A stretch of 64,000 nucleotides of DNA from Macrotrachela quadricornifera. Its lineage: Eukaryota; Rotifera; Eurotatoria; Philodinida; Philodinidae. Position numbers and translations under genes: made by a program. Each line of letters begins with the position of its first letter. Positions within the stretch are counted from its first letter, which is position 1. Under the pieces are notes generated by a model. The model had not been told where the DNA came from. It saw only the letters and a program-made list of their open reading frames with translations, and did no database searches. This document shows positions 35,737-48,665 of the stretch, one piece after another. The stretch is taken from positions 18,525 to 82,524 of the forward strand of contig JAJEKB010021279.1 in NCBI GenBank assembly GCA_022393335.1, in the 5' to 3' direction.

Positions 35737-37724
35737 TTACACTTGTTTTGTATTAGGTCGAATAGGAGTTACATCAGTTGATGTCTAAAAAAATATAATA
35801 ATTATATTTACAAAAAAAACAAAACAAGAAAAGATTAATTTTCTTACTCGACGTAAAGAATTTCTTAATGGTGATTGATGATTTGTTGGTAATGTTGGTC
35901 GGGATATACTAACTCGTGTACCATCAGGATTCATACGATAAGATATTCTTGTTGGTGTTATTGATCTTTCATTCGTATGAGATGAAATAATAGATTGTAT
36001 TGTATTCGTTCGATTTATTTCAATTTCTATATTAGAATTTTCGTTAATAACAGAAACAGGAGCAGGAACTAAGAAAATAAAATATTAATTCTTTTTTTTT
36101 GTTTATAAGAGAAATATATACCGTCGTTAATAAATGTTGTTGTCGGAATAGTATTATGTTGATTTGTTTCATCCTGTGTAAATATACAACTGGTATTAAT
36201 ATCATTACGATTATCGGTTATAGTCTCAGATTGTTTTAAAGTTTGGCATGATGATGATGATGGTTCATTTTCAATAGTAGTTCGCATAGGTGATGAATGA
36301 ACACTAATAAATGTATAGAAAAAACAAAATTTATATGATAATATTGAAAATATATTTTACTTAGTTGTTGTAATGGATGATGTTAAAGGTGATGATTGAG
36401 CAGCTGCTAATGGTCGATATTCATTGGCTGCATTAGTTGTTGTACGATTAGTAATTGATTTACCTAAACGAAATCGTCCTTGTTTAAGTGGGATTTTCGG
36501 TAGTCGAGCAGCCATTATATCTGTTTCTGTACGTCGAACTGTTGCTGGTGTAAATTCAAGTGGAGGATCAGAAGATGAATCAATTTGCATAAGATGTTCT
36601 TCAAGAGCAGCATCAGTTTTATCATCAATTGATGTCCATGGATCAATTTGTTTATTAGCATTATCAGTAGTTTCTATTACTGTATTATCTTGTTGATTAT
36701 CATCAATAATAATTGTTTGAATAGATGTTTGTTGTAATTGATTTTTATCGATAGTCGCTGTATTATGATTATTATTATTTATAATTGATATTGATGAAGA
36801 TGATGGAACATTTGTAATAGTTATATCAGGTGGAATTGTTTGTAAATTAGAATGTGTTGATTCGACAACAATAGTTGAAGCAAGTGGTTGTATATCCATT
36901 TGAAAAGAACTATAATAATAATAAAAAATGAGATGTAAATATGAATTTAAATTATTTTATATGATGTACTTTGTTGGTGATTTTGATGATTGTTGTATAT
37001 CAGAAAGATTTAATGTCATTGTTGATTTATTTATTGATTTTCGAGTCTAAAAGAAAATAATCAATTTTTAATTATTTATTGTAAAGAAAAATGAATTATA
37101 TCACTGACCGATATATTATTACGTTCAGAAGAAGGTATTTTATTAATTGATGTTTGTGTTCGTAAATGATGAATTTGTTGTGGATCAAGATAATGTTGTA
37201 CAATTTCATCTGTTATTGGTACGATCATAACATGTTCTGGTAACCATTGAAAATTTGTTGTTTGATGTTGATTAAAAGAAGAATTTTTAAGAATAGATAA
37301 ATGTTGTGTACAACAATTATATGATGATAATTGTGAAACTATTGAACAGATTAAACATGTTGGATTTTTAGTTTTATTTTCATTCGAATTTTGTAATGTT
37401 TTTTTCTTTGATTTAATTCTTTCTGATCGTCGTCGTGGTGATGATGATGATGGTGATGATGAGGATTTTTCTTCTTCATCGGAATCTGATAAAACAATAT
37501 ATGATGTTTTTTTATTTGTTGTTTTTGATTGTTGATGATCATCATCGTCTTCCCATAGATTACTTGGTCTACTACGTAATTTATCTAATCGTCGAGCTAT
37601 TTGAGATTTGAATGGTGGAGATGATTGACGTTTTCGTTTTTCTAAATATTAAAAAAAATTGCTAATTAGAGATAAATAAAATAAAATTTCTATATTTACT
37701 TTGTTGTTTTTTTCCACTGCTCAT
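35737..37724 (-). CDS. disordered nuclear protein, function unknown
   Basis: Seven exons on the minus strand: 37700-37724, 37109-37641, 36970-37046, 36361-36909, 36122-36303, 35848-36068, 35737-35784. They keep frame and give 544 residues. It starts MSSGKKQQKKRKRQSSPPF, a strong nuclear signal. An acidic patch (WEDDDD), a SDSDEEE casein-kinase-like site and a basic RRRSERIKSKKK stretch follow. A small Cys cluster (PTCLICS, YNCCTQH) may bind metal. The rest is S/T/N/Q-rich and probably unstructured, with short conserved-looking islands QWLPEHVMIVPITDE, RLPKIPLKQGRFRLGKS and TRISYRMNPDGTRVSI. No family was recognised; a chromosome- or replication-associated scaffold is possible but unproven. 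The consistent splice phases across six introns support a real gene. Confidence 0.75.
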
Positions 37725-38115
37725 TTTATTAATTGCGTATAAAAAGTTGACAAGTATAAAATTTAAATATAACGGAAAATAACTAAAGAAATATATATTA
37801 AAATTTGAATGGAGAAAACATTTGACAATGTGTCGATGATTATCCTCTTTGAAAAAGAGATGGCGCTAATATATTGAATTAATCAAAAAATATATCAATT
37901 ATTTCAGAGCTTAGGATATACAAATGAAATAGCTTTAAGAAACTTCAAAATCTGAATATGATTTCGATTTCGTCGAAGTCAGCAAACATAAATTGCTGAA
38001 GTTTTATAGCATGAAAAAAATTTATATTTCTTATTTAATATTTTTTTTTTATTTAAAAAAGAAAGAGACAAATAATATTGAAAAGAAACACACAAAATTG
38101 ATGTTATTATTATAT
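37725..38115. other. intergenic region
   Basis: Short AT-rich spacer between two minus-strand genes; it includes the promoter of the upstream nuclear-protein gene. No other feature was seen. Confidence 0.4.
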
Positions 38116-39132
38116 TTATTTCTTTGGTGCAATTAATCCTTCCAATTGTGCCTAAAAGAAAAAATATTCTTCTTTTTTTATTATTATTAAAATCTAACTT
38201 TGAGTTGTTGATTTGTTTTTTTCAAAAAATTAATTTCTTCCATATGTTTTCTTTCTTCAACTTGTCGTTGTTCATTTAATTTTTTTTCAGCTGCTTCAGA
38301 ATTTGCTTTTGTTTCTCTAAGTTGTCGTTCAAGATCACGTTTATCTTCTTCAAGTTGTACTAACTAAAATAATATTAAGATAAATAAAAAACAAATCTAA
38401 TTTTATAACAAACTTTTCGTTCTAATTCAGATTTTCCTTGTTCAGCCATTAATGCTTTACGCATACCAAATGCAACACTACTTTCATAAAGTGTTTGATA
38501 TGCACGTAAAGTCATTTGTAATTCATCTCGTACACGAAGAAGAAGTAAACCACGTTCAGCACAATTAATAGCAACTTGACGAATAAGTTCATCTATTTAT
38601 AAAATGAATTATAAATTTTAAAAAAAACTCGAAAAATTTATTTATTTACCAAAACATTGTGAAAAAAGTTCACGTCGTACTGGACAAATACCAGTTTCAC
38701 GAGCTTGTCGTTGTTGTAAACGCATATCTAATTGTTCTTGTAAATTAATAACATCAAGACGTGTTGCTGGTGTTGATGATATACGTTGACAATAAAGTAA
38801 ATCAGAATTATTTGGATCTTTTGTAATTCTATTTAAATAATAGCAAAAATAAAATTTCTTTTTTTTCTTTTAAAAATTAAATTTAAATAATTTCACCTTG
38901 GTGGAAGAATTTTATCAAGAATTTCTTCTAATGATAAATCTTTTATACTTTGTTGTTTTCTACCTAATTGTGGTGAACTTGTACCACCACCTGTAACATC
39001 CATCATTTGTTGATCTAATGCTGTTTGTTGTTTACCAGCACCAAGTGCTCTACGATCTTTTTCATTTCCTGCTGTTATTAATGTTGGATTATCAAAACGA
39101 ACAAGTGAACCAGTTGGTGGAATGATTGACAT
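38116..39132 (-). CDS. DNALI1: axonemal dynein light intermediate chain (p28)
   Basis: Five exons on the minus strand (38897-39132, 38650-38828, 38414-38592, 38199-38363, 38116-38151) encode 264 residues; the human protein is about 258. The match to the family is strong throughout: STPATRLDVINLQEQLDMRL, RQARETGICPVRRELFSQCF, INCAERGLLLLRVRDE, AYQTLYESSVAFGMRKAL and a coiled-coil C-terminus ending NQQLKAQLEGLIAPKK. The protein is the p28 subunit of single-headed inner-arm dyneins in motile cilia, consistent with a ciliated rotifer. The start is the ATG giving MSIIPPTGSLVRF; an upstream in-frame ATG only adds unrelated residues. Two donors are GTTTGT and GTTAGA, weaker than the usual GTAAGT. 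Confidence 0.95.
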
Positions 39133-39859
39133 TGTGTTGTTTTTTTTTTGAATTCTATAAAAATTTGTATAACGATCTAGAAAAAATAATATATTCCAGG
39201 TCATTTTCACTACGTCTTTTGGTTCCACTAAGAGAAAAATATTTTCGGAAAAATCAAATAAATATCGAATAAGAAAACTAAATTTATATAGGAGATTTTA
39301 TTCAATCGGTTCTATTAAATAATCTCTAAACTAGTCGAGAATTTTTAAAAATAAGAAAATATTATGTTAAATTATAACCTTGAAAAATATATAACTTAAG
39401 GATACATTTTTAAATAAATAAAATTTATAAAAATTTGTTTCTATACAATACGTTGCTAAAAGTAAATGCCATTGATATTTGTCTTACAAACGGGTTACTT
39501 AGCAACTATATGATTAATATAAAAGTTCTTATTTATTTTAATAATCATAATAAAAAAGAATAAATTAAAAAATTGAATAATTTTTAGTAAATTTTATATT
39601 TTATTTATTTTTTTATTGGTTATTTATTTGACCAATGATTGAATATAGAAGAAAAACTTGTTCAATTCTGTAATTTTTTTTTGCTTTCCTTCTTCTTATT
39701 CTTTCTCAACAAATAACGAAGAAAAAAAAGTATTTTTTTTTTCTAATCTGACATACATACTGCTTACCTTTCCACGTCGACATCTTCTGTCCACGTCACC
39801 GTAGCAAGTCGGCTCGGCTACATATTCGTTCGATTAAAAATTGATTTTAATCATTGACG
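39133..39859. promoter_or_regulatory. divergent intergenic region DNALI1/FBXO8
   Basis: This 727 bp separates divergent starts and must hold both promoters. It is AT-rich, except for a GC-richer, T/C-mixed block at about 39770-39830 just upstream of FBXO8. No specific binding site was assigned. Confidence 0.35.
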
Positions 39860-40977
39860 ATGGGTCAAATTTTCGATCGACAAGATGCCGAGCCGACACG
39901 CCATAATAAAAATCAAAGTAAAAATTTTATTTTCAATAAAAGAAGAAAAATTAACAATTTTCTTTTATTTTCTATTTTTTATGTAATTATTCTAGTCACG
40001 AAAATTTCTGATATATCACAATTACCACCTGAATTAGCTTTACAAATTCTTAAGAATTTAAATGCTACTGATTTATGTCTTGCTGCATGTGTTTGGCAAA
40101 CATTAGCTAATGATGAAATACTTTGGCTTAGGTACAAAAAAAACAAAATTAATTTTTCTTTTTTTTTATTTTTAATTTTAAAGTTTATGCAAAACTAATT
40201 GGGCTTATGCATCAGTTTATAATCGAGCTCGAGAGAATGGTATATCATTTCGTAGAATTTTTTTACAACTTGATGAAGGAACATTACGATTTAATGCTGG
40301 ACAAGTAAATAAAAATAAATTTTTAATTTGTTATTTTGTATGTTTTACTAGGGCTTACAATATTTTATTGAAAATAATTTACTTGATGATACATGCGAAG
40401 AAATAAGTAAATTTATGCATAATACAAGAAAATTACGAGCTATTGAAAAACGTAAATTATTACAAACACGGTAGGTTTTATAATAGAATAATTATATTTC
40501 TAAACATTAATATATATATTTTTAGTCGTGATATATTGGAGCGTCTTATTGAACTTCAATCATATGAAAATCAATTTTTACCGAATGCTCTACGTCAATT
40601 TTTTGCTAAACTTGATGCACCAGAAGATCGTAATGAATATTTATCTATTTTAATCGAAAATTTTTCCAAACGTTTTCATGAATGTAATAAAGATCTTGGT
40701 CTAACAACAGGTGTGTAGATTTTATTATAAAATAAAAAAAATATTTTACTTTTTTGTATTTCTAGAAACAATTTATGTTCTATGTTTTTCATTAATTCTT
40801 CTTTCTATTGATCTTACATCACCACATGTTAAAAATAAAATGTCTAAACGTGAATTTATACGTAATACACGACGTGCTATAATTAATGGAACAATAAGTG
40901 ATGATTTAGCTGGTCATCTTTATGATAATATTTATTTAATTGGACATGTAGCTCATTCAACTACAGCAGCAAGTTAA
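39860..40977 (+). CDS. FBXO8: F-box/Sec7-domain protein FBXO8
   Basis: Six exons: 39860-39917, 39996-40131, 40184-40304, 40352-40470, 40526-40710, 40766-40977. They encode 276 residues. The start MGQ agrees with the vertebrate FBXO8 start. The F-box is at about residues 25-75 (ISQLPPELALQILKNLNATD, LCLAACVWQTLANDEILW). The Sec7-like region follows: LDEGTLRFNAG, DDTCEEISKFMHNTR, ENQFLPNALRQFFAKLDAPE, YVLCFSLILLSIDLTSPHVK, NKMSKREFIRNTRRA and GHLYDNIYLIGHVA. Human FBXO8 is about 319 residues; the N-terminal spacer is shorter here. The family links an SCF ubiquitin ligase to ARF-type GTPases; FBXO8 has been reported to promote ARF6 ubiquitination rather than act as a classical exchange factor. 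The reading frame is intact. Confidence 0.94.
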
Positions 40978-42100
40978 AATAAAAATCAAATTTATATGAA
41001 CATACAAATAAAAATCTATCCCGGTTATTTTCCTGTACAAACATTTTATTATTATTATTACTATTATTTTTGTTTGCTATTCAAAAATAAGAGCTTCTTT
41101 TATTTTTTAATTTTTCCGTTTATTTTGTATTTGGTGTTTCTCCAAAAATTCATCTTTTTTTTTTCTTTTTCTATAAAACAAAAAGAAAACCAGTGTTTTA
41201 ATAATAAATTAACATACTAAACATTTTGTAGAAAATGTAAAGTAAGATAGTAAAATTCATATGAATAATCAACAAATAAAACACTCGAGAAAAGAAAATT
41301 AACTTTTAAATGGATATATTCTTTATATAATTCTCAATTTATTTCGTTTCTTAATTTTACATATTTAGAAAATGGTATCGAGTAAATGTCAGGATTTCAC
41401 TTTGAGGTTATATCTGTTTTACGATATATTTTTATTTCTTATATTATTTGCAACTGATATAAATACTATAGTAAACACAGAAAAATAAAGTTCTATTGTT
41501 ATATTTTGTTTTTCTTTCTTTTCTTATGACTAAGTGATGTTGTTTCTATGACATCATTTCTTGTATTGAATTCATCAATGAATGTATGATCAACGAAAGA
41601 ATGAAACGCATATTAAACACAACCTGACAAACAATCAGTTTTTTTTTATCAGGTTTAGCTTTGAAATATTTTTCAATGTATTTATATATTAAAAGTTTTA
41701 AGCAATAGTATATAGCATGAAAAGCATTTTTACATTATTCTGCATTTGTAATTTGTTTCGATTGAAATCTAACATTTATATTGTAGAAAATAATATATGA
41801 TGGAATTTTTATTACTTTAAATGGCATAAGAATAGCAACAGATTTTTTTTATACTGTTCGCTTGTTAAGAATATATTTATTGTTCGATTGATTTCTTTTC
41901 TTCATTGTTACATTATATTGCATAGCAACCATACTCAGTCATTATGGTACAACAAAAGAAAACCATGAAGAGCAATGTCATTTGAGCTTATCTTTTGTCC
42001 ATATGTACGTCTTAATGACATATAAAAGAACTCCAGTCAGTTCGGGCTAATACTGTTTCCTTACTGAAATATTTACCTTTCAGTCTAATTTTCAGCATAA

Positions 42101-42130
42101 GAGGGTGAGGGTGAGGGTGAGGGTGAGGGT
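42101..42130. repeat. (GAGGGT)5 tandem hexamer
   Basis: Five perfect GAGGGT units. A related C-rich stretch (CCCTCCCTCACCC) lies about 130 bp downstream in inverted orientation. It is G-quadruplex-prone. It resembles telomeric-type repeats only loosely. Confidence 0.8.
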
Positions 42131-44206
42131 TCGGCCTTAGACTTCAAATTCGGTTCAGTGCATACCTAGCTGTGCGTCTGACTTATCTTAAAGAAAGATT
42201 GATTTGGATTTTTCGATTTTAGATAAAATCTAAACTAGAGTGGGTAGCTTGTCTCAACCCTCCCTCACCCTTGATGAGTATTTTTATAAAGAATGCAAAA
42301 CGCATTAGCAAATAAATTCTACATTTGTTTTGCTACTACATAGATATTCAGTTTATTTCTGATTGTTGTCGAAGTCGATGGCTGAAAAGTAAGAACTCGA
42401 AACTACGGATTGAACTTGTTTTTCATGACACATTAATCCATATGTATTGGTTACCCGTACTCGCCGTGCTCTACCAAGTAAGCTTGCCTCCAATTATCAG
42501 CAGATCTATATAGTTATATGACTTTTGAAGAAGATTAACGTTCTAATTACTGTACATCTTCAACGATCATATTAGAAGGTATTTTTATGTCTTCTCTTTT
42601 TTTCAACAAAATCAAAATAAATAAATGAATACAATATACACTATACTATTTCTTAACCGATAAAAAATCGGTGCATTTCGTGCATCAATCAACTAATCAG
42701 AACTTTCAAACGATAGTCTATTACTTCAGTTTGATGAAGATATTCGATGTCAAACCCATAGTTCTTGAAGTTTCTAATAGTAATAGTTTTCATTTTAGTC
42801 CATTACGTCTCGTATGCTAACATTAAGAATGAATGAAGATTTTATCAAAAATTTTTGACTAATAACTCACAGTAATTCATGTTGAACAACACCTAACTAC
42901 GTTTTGGCTGACATTTTTTTCAATAGTAATATGATTTCTTTTTTGACATAATTATTTAATACAGCCGAAAAGCATTTCAATCTATAAGAAGGACGGTACT
43001 ACAAACAGACTGATAAGTTGAGCTAAATGTACCTTTTTATGTTAGATTTCCTATTTAAGATTTGTTAATATGTAAGTATTTTCACAGTTACATGATGGAA
43101 GTAGTCAACAAGATCTTGGTAGCAAAGCATAATCATCTTTGATATGTTGTTATGAAAACATAGCCTGAAACTTACCGGCTATTGTGATTCTATCAGAATA
43201 AGTCAAAATTAGTCCAGAAAACTGAGTTCAAAATTTTGAGGTGAAAAATCTATAGTTTAGACCGATATTAATTTCTGATGTCTCGTTCATTTTTCGTGAG
43301 CATAGAGAAATTCACCCAACATGCTGCAAAGCTCTCATCCTAGGATGATAGTGTTATAATGAATATATAGAGCAGAAATTTCAACAGTGAGTGAAAATTT
43401 ATCAGTAGGAAACTTTCAGGATCATATCCCTTAATCAGTAAAATTATGAAAACCGTTAAAAACGAGCAAAACAGGCAAGTTTTAGTGCCCTAAAATTTTT
43501 TTAAAAATTAAAAAAAGACCGGCAAAAACCGATGAAGATTGGCCGGTCCGGTTCCAAGTCTGATAAAGATATGAGATGTTAGTGTAATCTGATTTATATA
43601 TTCTTCTATAACCATCTTGTCCATATCATTTTAGTTAATAAACAATTCTGCTTATCGATTAATTTCTTCTCGAGATAGATTGATATTTACCTTTGAAAAA
43701 TTTTTTTCAAGACTAAAATAATTCCATTTGAAATTGTAAAATGAAAAAAGAATGGTATATGTTAAAAGAATAAGATTTAAGAAAAAAAATCTGTTTCTAT
43801 CCAAAGTAACGTCACATAAATTATTTTTAAAATAAAATAAAATAAAAAATATATATTTGCTTTCAAACCTAAATTAGAAGAAATATATTATATCATAATA
43901 AAAAAAACAAGAGAAATTGTTCAAGTTAAAATTAACGAAATTTGATAGTAAGTTAAGTTTTGGTTAATTTTAAAAAGAAACAATCCTCTTAATCTGTTGA
44001 ATATGTACAAATATATTTATGAATTACAGATTCACAAAACTGCCTAAATTGATTGTCTGTCGGATATCTCTGTGTTTGCATTTATTTTTCAATAACTGAT
44101 TGGAAAAACAATACGCACTCTATACTTGTTTAGTATTGACAATGAAAGGTTATATATACTTATGATAACTGTAGACACAGAATTTTATTGTCCGAAATGA
44201 ATAATA

Positions 44207-44398
44207 ATGAATATTAAAAATATATATGTATCTGAAAAAGTTGATAGCACAATCTCTGCTGGATTAAAATGTGAAATACGAAGAAGCTGTTGGGATTGTA
44301 CAAAAGGAAATACTATAATGTGCGCAAAAGTTTGTGATAGGAAGTTGCTAAAATGTCAGTCACAGTTTACAACTGAGAAAGTTGTTGTTAAAGGTATC
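44207..44398 (+). CDS. candidate cysteine-rich exon
   Basis: A short frame carries six cysteines in about 30 residues (spacing C-x6-C-x2-C-x7-C-x3-C-x6-C: LKCEIRRSCWDC, IMCAKVCDRK, LKCQ). It ends at a plausible donor AAAG|GTATCC. No signal peptide is present in this frame, so if real it is an internal or second exon, with a first exon not identified. The Cys density is well above the AT-rich background, but the length is small and chance cannot be excluded. No known family is assigned. Confidence 0.22.
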
Positions 44399-44726
44399 CG
44401 TTACAGTCTATGATAACACGTTCTTAACATGTCTTTTATGTTTGTGATGCATCGCTGTTAAGAATGTCTGTCACGTTTGTGACTGCTTTTGGAATATATG
44501 TTATATCCACATTCTCAGCCAAACTATAATTTTGTTTCCTTTTTAATGCAGTTTTTTGCTTTTACTTTCTTTTCTAGTCCTTCATCTATTCAATCTATAT
44601 GTTATTTCTGTATCGTATGTGTAGATTAAAAATCATATGCAAAAAAATTATATTATTAAATTACTTTTTTAGAATAAAAAATAAATATTTGTAGAGAAAA
44701 TTAAAGCAGTAACACAAAATATAGTC

Positions 44727-44754
<28 letters not shown>
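44727..44754. repeat. (AT)n microsatellite
   Basis: About 14 uninterrupted AT dinucleotides. Confidence 0.95.
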
Positions 44755-44757
<3 letters not shown>

Positions 44758-45227
44758 AATAAAACCTTCTCACTCTGTTATTTTTAATAATAGTATTCAG
44801 TATAAAGTTCATTGTTTTTCTCTTTTATTTTGTCTTGCCTTGTCATACTCTTTGATGTACTAGAAATTGTTCATATACATTTAATCTTAAACAATCATTC
44901 GATATTCCTGATCAATCTAATAAAATTGTATCGGCTGGTAAATGTATGGCGTCTGCTAAGTTTTAATATGATTATCAAATATATACTGTTCATATCCATA
45001 CTGATTTATCAATTTATATTTCTGATATCGACAATAGACGTTATGCTTATATGAGCATATCACCCTCACGAATATTTTTAAAACACGTGATGACCCACGG
45101 TAACCCTAAATCAGCAACTGATATCACAAGAAAATAAAGCTCACCAAACTGATTCTATGAAGATCCACGATCATCAAATGATTATGAAATAAGAGAGATA
45201 TACAAATAAATATTAATTTTTTCGACC

Positions 45228-45509
45228 CTCGATGACCCATGATGTCCGATATTTTTTGCCAGTAAGTAGGTTTAATCGAGTTAAATATATATCCAAAATA
45301 TCAGATTCTTATAATGTAATGTAAGGAAAATAGTCTAAGGGTAACTTTTTAAACTTTAAACCTTATAATTCACATATAAAAGCGAGAAAGTAGGTCCTAT
45401 ACCATTTTCTTATACTACATTATAAAAGTCTGATATTTTGGGCGTATATCTAACTCGATTACACCTATTTATTAGCAAAAAAAAATATCGGACATTATGG
45501 GACATCGCC
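45228..45509. mobile_element. 282 bp palindromic MITE
   Basis: The arms ATGATGTCCGATATTTTTTG (about 45240) and AAAAATATCGGACATTATGG (about 45481) pair. Matching continues inward through TCGAGTTAAATATA / TATCTAACTCGA and CAAAATATCAGA / TCTGATATTTTG. The centre is about 45370. Confidence 0.7.
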
Positions 45510-47923
45510 TGTTTTACCAATACTCTACCATTGGAAAGCCCAGATGTTCCTCTCTTTTCAGTTAAATTTTCATCGAAAAGTAACGTTTCTTCACGCAGTC
45601 ATGAATCAATCTCTATCGATTTATCGACCTAAGATATCAAATCGTGTCCAATATGTGACTCAAAATGTAGACTAAGTTCAATAGTTTGCCTTCGAAATTA
45701 GACTACAGAATACTGTACTAGACTCAATTGTATTTTGCGATTTTCAGATCTACAACTTTTGAAACAATGAAGATCCGTACTAAATACATATTTTAAGATG
45801 GTTCTATCAAGTGAACCAAAGTTGTCGGCGGTCAAATCGAAGTCCATATCCATATTTTACCACTTCTTTAAGAATATAATACAACAACTTTTTAGAGCTA
45901 TCCAAGAGTAGCTCTTGTTACATAATCTTTCTCTTAGTATTATTTTCTACTATCTGCCTTTTCATATATTCTTACATTTCTTTCTTCAAGTATATATTTT
46001 GTTCTTTTATTTAGCTGCCTAACATATGACCGTGCAAGTCGTTTCCACTCAGTGCACCTTTCTCTTTGCCTATTTATACTCCGTATTTTTCTTTAAATAA
46101 AGTTGAAGATAGTCGTACACCAATAACTCTATTTAATTATCCTTGAAAAGTTGCTAAATCAAGGAGGAAAAAGCAGATCCTAATGGTTCCTCATGGATGT
46201 GTAGATAAGTAAATTAGGGCGAATATTTAGGCGAACGAGCGACTGCCTTGAGCAGTGTATACGATTGAAGAGGGGGAGTTGGAGAATTTTTCCATTCTAA
46301 AATTTTTCTTGTGCTTGGCCTTTCTCTCAGAAGATTTTTTCTGTCCACTATTTGGCTAGATTTTGGTATTATCTATACAGGAAAGTGTGACACATTTATG
46401 CAAAAAAGAAAACTTCTTTTCCTCTCCTCTCCGTCAGTTTTCAAAAAGAAATATCTAATTTCACTAAACGAGGAGCAGCTTTTTTTGAATATTTCATGGA
46501 AATTCTACTGTTTTTCAATGCAGAGAAAGCTTTTATCAAAGTGTTCAAAGACAATTAGTCATTTTTTCTAATGCACAGAGTCTTTCTCTTTGATATCGTT
46601 TTCCCTCCAAACAGGGTTACCACTTCTTCCGCTATTTTTCTGGTATTATCTCATTTCCCCAATTTCCTCGTGATATTGAATGAAATGAATCATTTCATCT
46701 AGCTAGCATTTTTTGATAAAAAAAGCATTCACTATAGTTGATTGCCCATGTTCATGAATTATCTGTCCTATATGTTTTCGTTGGAGATTCGTCTCTCTCG
46801 TGACAAAACATTGTCTACGATTCTTATTTTTGTAAGAATCCTTGTTCTAAATCAAAATTATTGATTTTGTCAAAATGGTATATATATTTAAATTCGCCTT
46901 TGCTGTGTAAAAAAGTTCTGTTACAAATTCATTGAAAATATCTTTAATAAAAGTATTTTCTCTTCTGCTTATATATTATCTTTACTATACCAAACAGCAT
47001 CATACCGGGAAAACCATTGTTATACATTTCCTTGAAAAACTTTCGGTTTCTGAATGAAAGCTGTTGCTTAACATAAATATTTATCTAAAACTTTTCTAGC
47101 TATAGATCAAAAGAAACGTTATTCTATAACATTGACTTATTCAACATGTCAAGCAAAATGGATTTAAGTTAATAAACACCATTTTGCTCTAATGAAGATC
47201 ATTTCAATCCTATACATGACTTTCTGTAGCCAAAAAAACGAGCAGTAAACTGTGGTTTGGTGAGTTTGAGCGATACTTTTTCCTAAAATAGGTGAGCCTT
47301 TGGAGTATCATATTAGTATGAATCTTTGCAAATGGTGATTCCTTATTAAGATTTGCTTGATATGCTTGTCTTAGAACATTAATGAAAGTCATTCGCTATC
47401 TTATCATTGCTTTAAGAAAATGGAAAACTTAAATAAGTTTTGGATAAGCGTGATAGAAGATCAGTTTCGTATTTGTAATATTCACTACAAAATTCGGTCA
47501 TGAAAAACGTGACTGCGATCCTCGAATCCATAAAATGCGTAGTCGGAGCATTCATTACTATTAGTATCTTGTTTTGAATTCATCAGCCGGTAGAAAAGTT
47601 CGAAAATGGGTACTAGCTAAATTAAAAATGTTCTTAGACAAAATCTTCATCTTCTTGTATTATCGAGTCGCAGATAATCGACCAAAACCTGATACGTGTT
47701 GCTAAATATGCTTTTGATACACCCACTTTAAAAAATTATAATTTAAATCCTTTATTATTGTGAGAAATTCGAAACTTTTGGCACCAACTACATGTAGAAA
47801 AGAGTGATAGAACGATTTTTCGCAATTTTTCCGCTTTTTTTGACTTAACGAGGTGGCAACTCTGGATCTGAGCTTTAGCTTAGTCACGCACTATTTAGTA
47901 GAATGAAAATTGGGTTGTTATAA
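45510..47923. other. gene-poor stretch
   Basis: No gene was supported. The short frames at 46311-46571 and 47210-47392 (minus) lack motifs, splice partners or the codon bias of real exons in this window. Confidence 0.4.
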
Positions 47924-48190
47924 CTTCGATAAATTGCCCAATATCCATCAGAATATCGGCAATGTGCCGTATTTCTACCGAAATCTTGACAATATAAAGA
48001 TTTCCAAAATTCTGGTGGAACTTGAACAAATTGTCTAAGTTATAGGGTTTTACCATTAACTTTCTCAATATCCCTGTAACTCATCACTGAATAGGAATTT
48101 TGAGAATATTTTCTATTATCAAAGTTTCGGCCAGACTATGACAAATTGCCGATTTTCTAGTGAAACTTGGGCAATTTGTTGAAACTTTGA
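47924..48190. mobile_element. ~265 bp imperfect palindrome
   Basis: The left arm around 47930-47985 (ATAAATTGCCCAATAT, ATCGGCAATGTGCC) pairs with the right arm around 48135-48190 (GACAAATTGCCGAT, TTGGGCAATTTGTT). Inner segments such as CCGAAATC / AAGTTTCGG also match. It is more diverged than the other palindromes here. Confidence 0.5.
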
Positions 48191-48665
48191 TGATGGAATT
48201 CTCATTGCCTAATTTCCATAGAATCGAAGCATTATGATACAGTTCTTTTTAACATATATAATTAAATATTTGAAATAAACAGGAGAAAGTATAGAAAAAA
48301 GAATCATACATAAATCCAACCAATTTGATGAGTTTCAATATCTGATTCAAATCTAAACCCATACTAAAACTTATATATCCAAACCTTAACTATAAAATAG
48401 TTTGAATTTGGGTGTGATACATGTCTACTTATACTTACACAAACAATCAACTACCCACTTGAGACTGATCAAGAATAGCGAGATCGAGACTGAGAGATTC
48501 TCTCTCGATACATTCCTATTTCTGGTCGTTGATGCGTTACGACATTAATATTTAGCTCATAAGATTAAAAATCTTCAGAAGAAAATTTATTTTGTATAAT
48601 TTCTTTTATAACTCTTTTAGATTTCAATTACGAAAAGTATTACAACAATTTCTAAACCATTATCT

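Larger units (their letters stand above)
40978..45227. other. gene-poor stretch
   Basis: No firm gene in 4.2 kb. Contents noted separately are a (GAGGGT)5 tract, a Cys-rich candidate exon at 44207-44398 and an (AT)n microsatellite. The stretch 43470-43560 has an inverted ACCGG...CCGGT motif pair but no larger structure. Confidence 0.4.

Noticed and set aside
36424..36696. Plus-strand 90-residue ORF within the nuclear-protein gene
   Set aside because: Shadow of the minus-strand exon 36361-36909, which fits a seven-exon model in phase.
42101..42130. Chromosome end or telomere
   Set aside because: Only five units, embedded between ordinary sequence on both sides.
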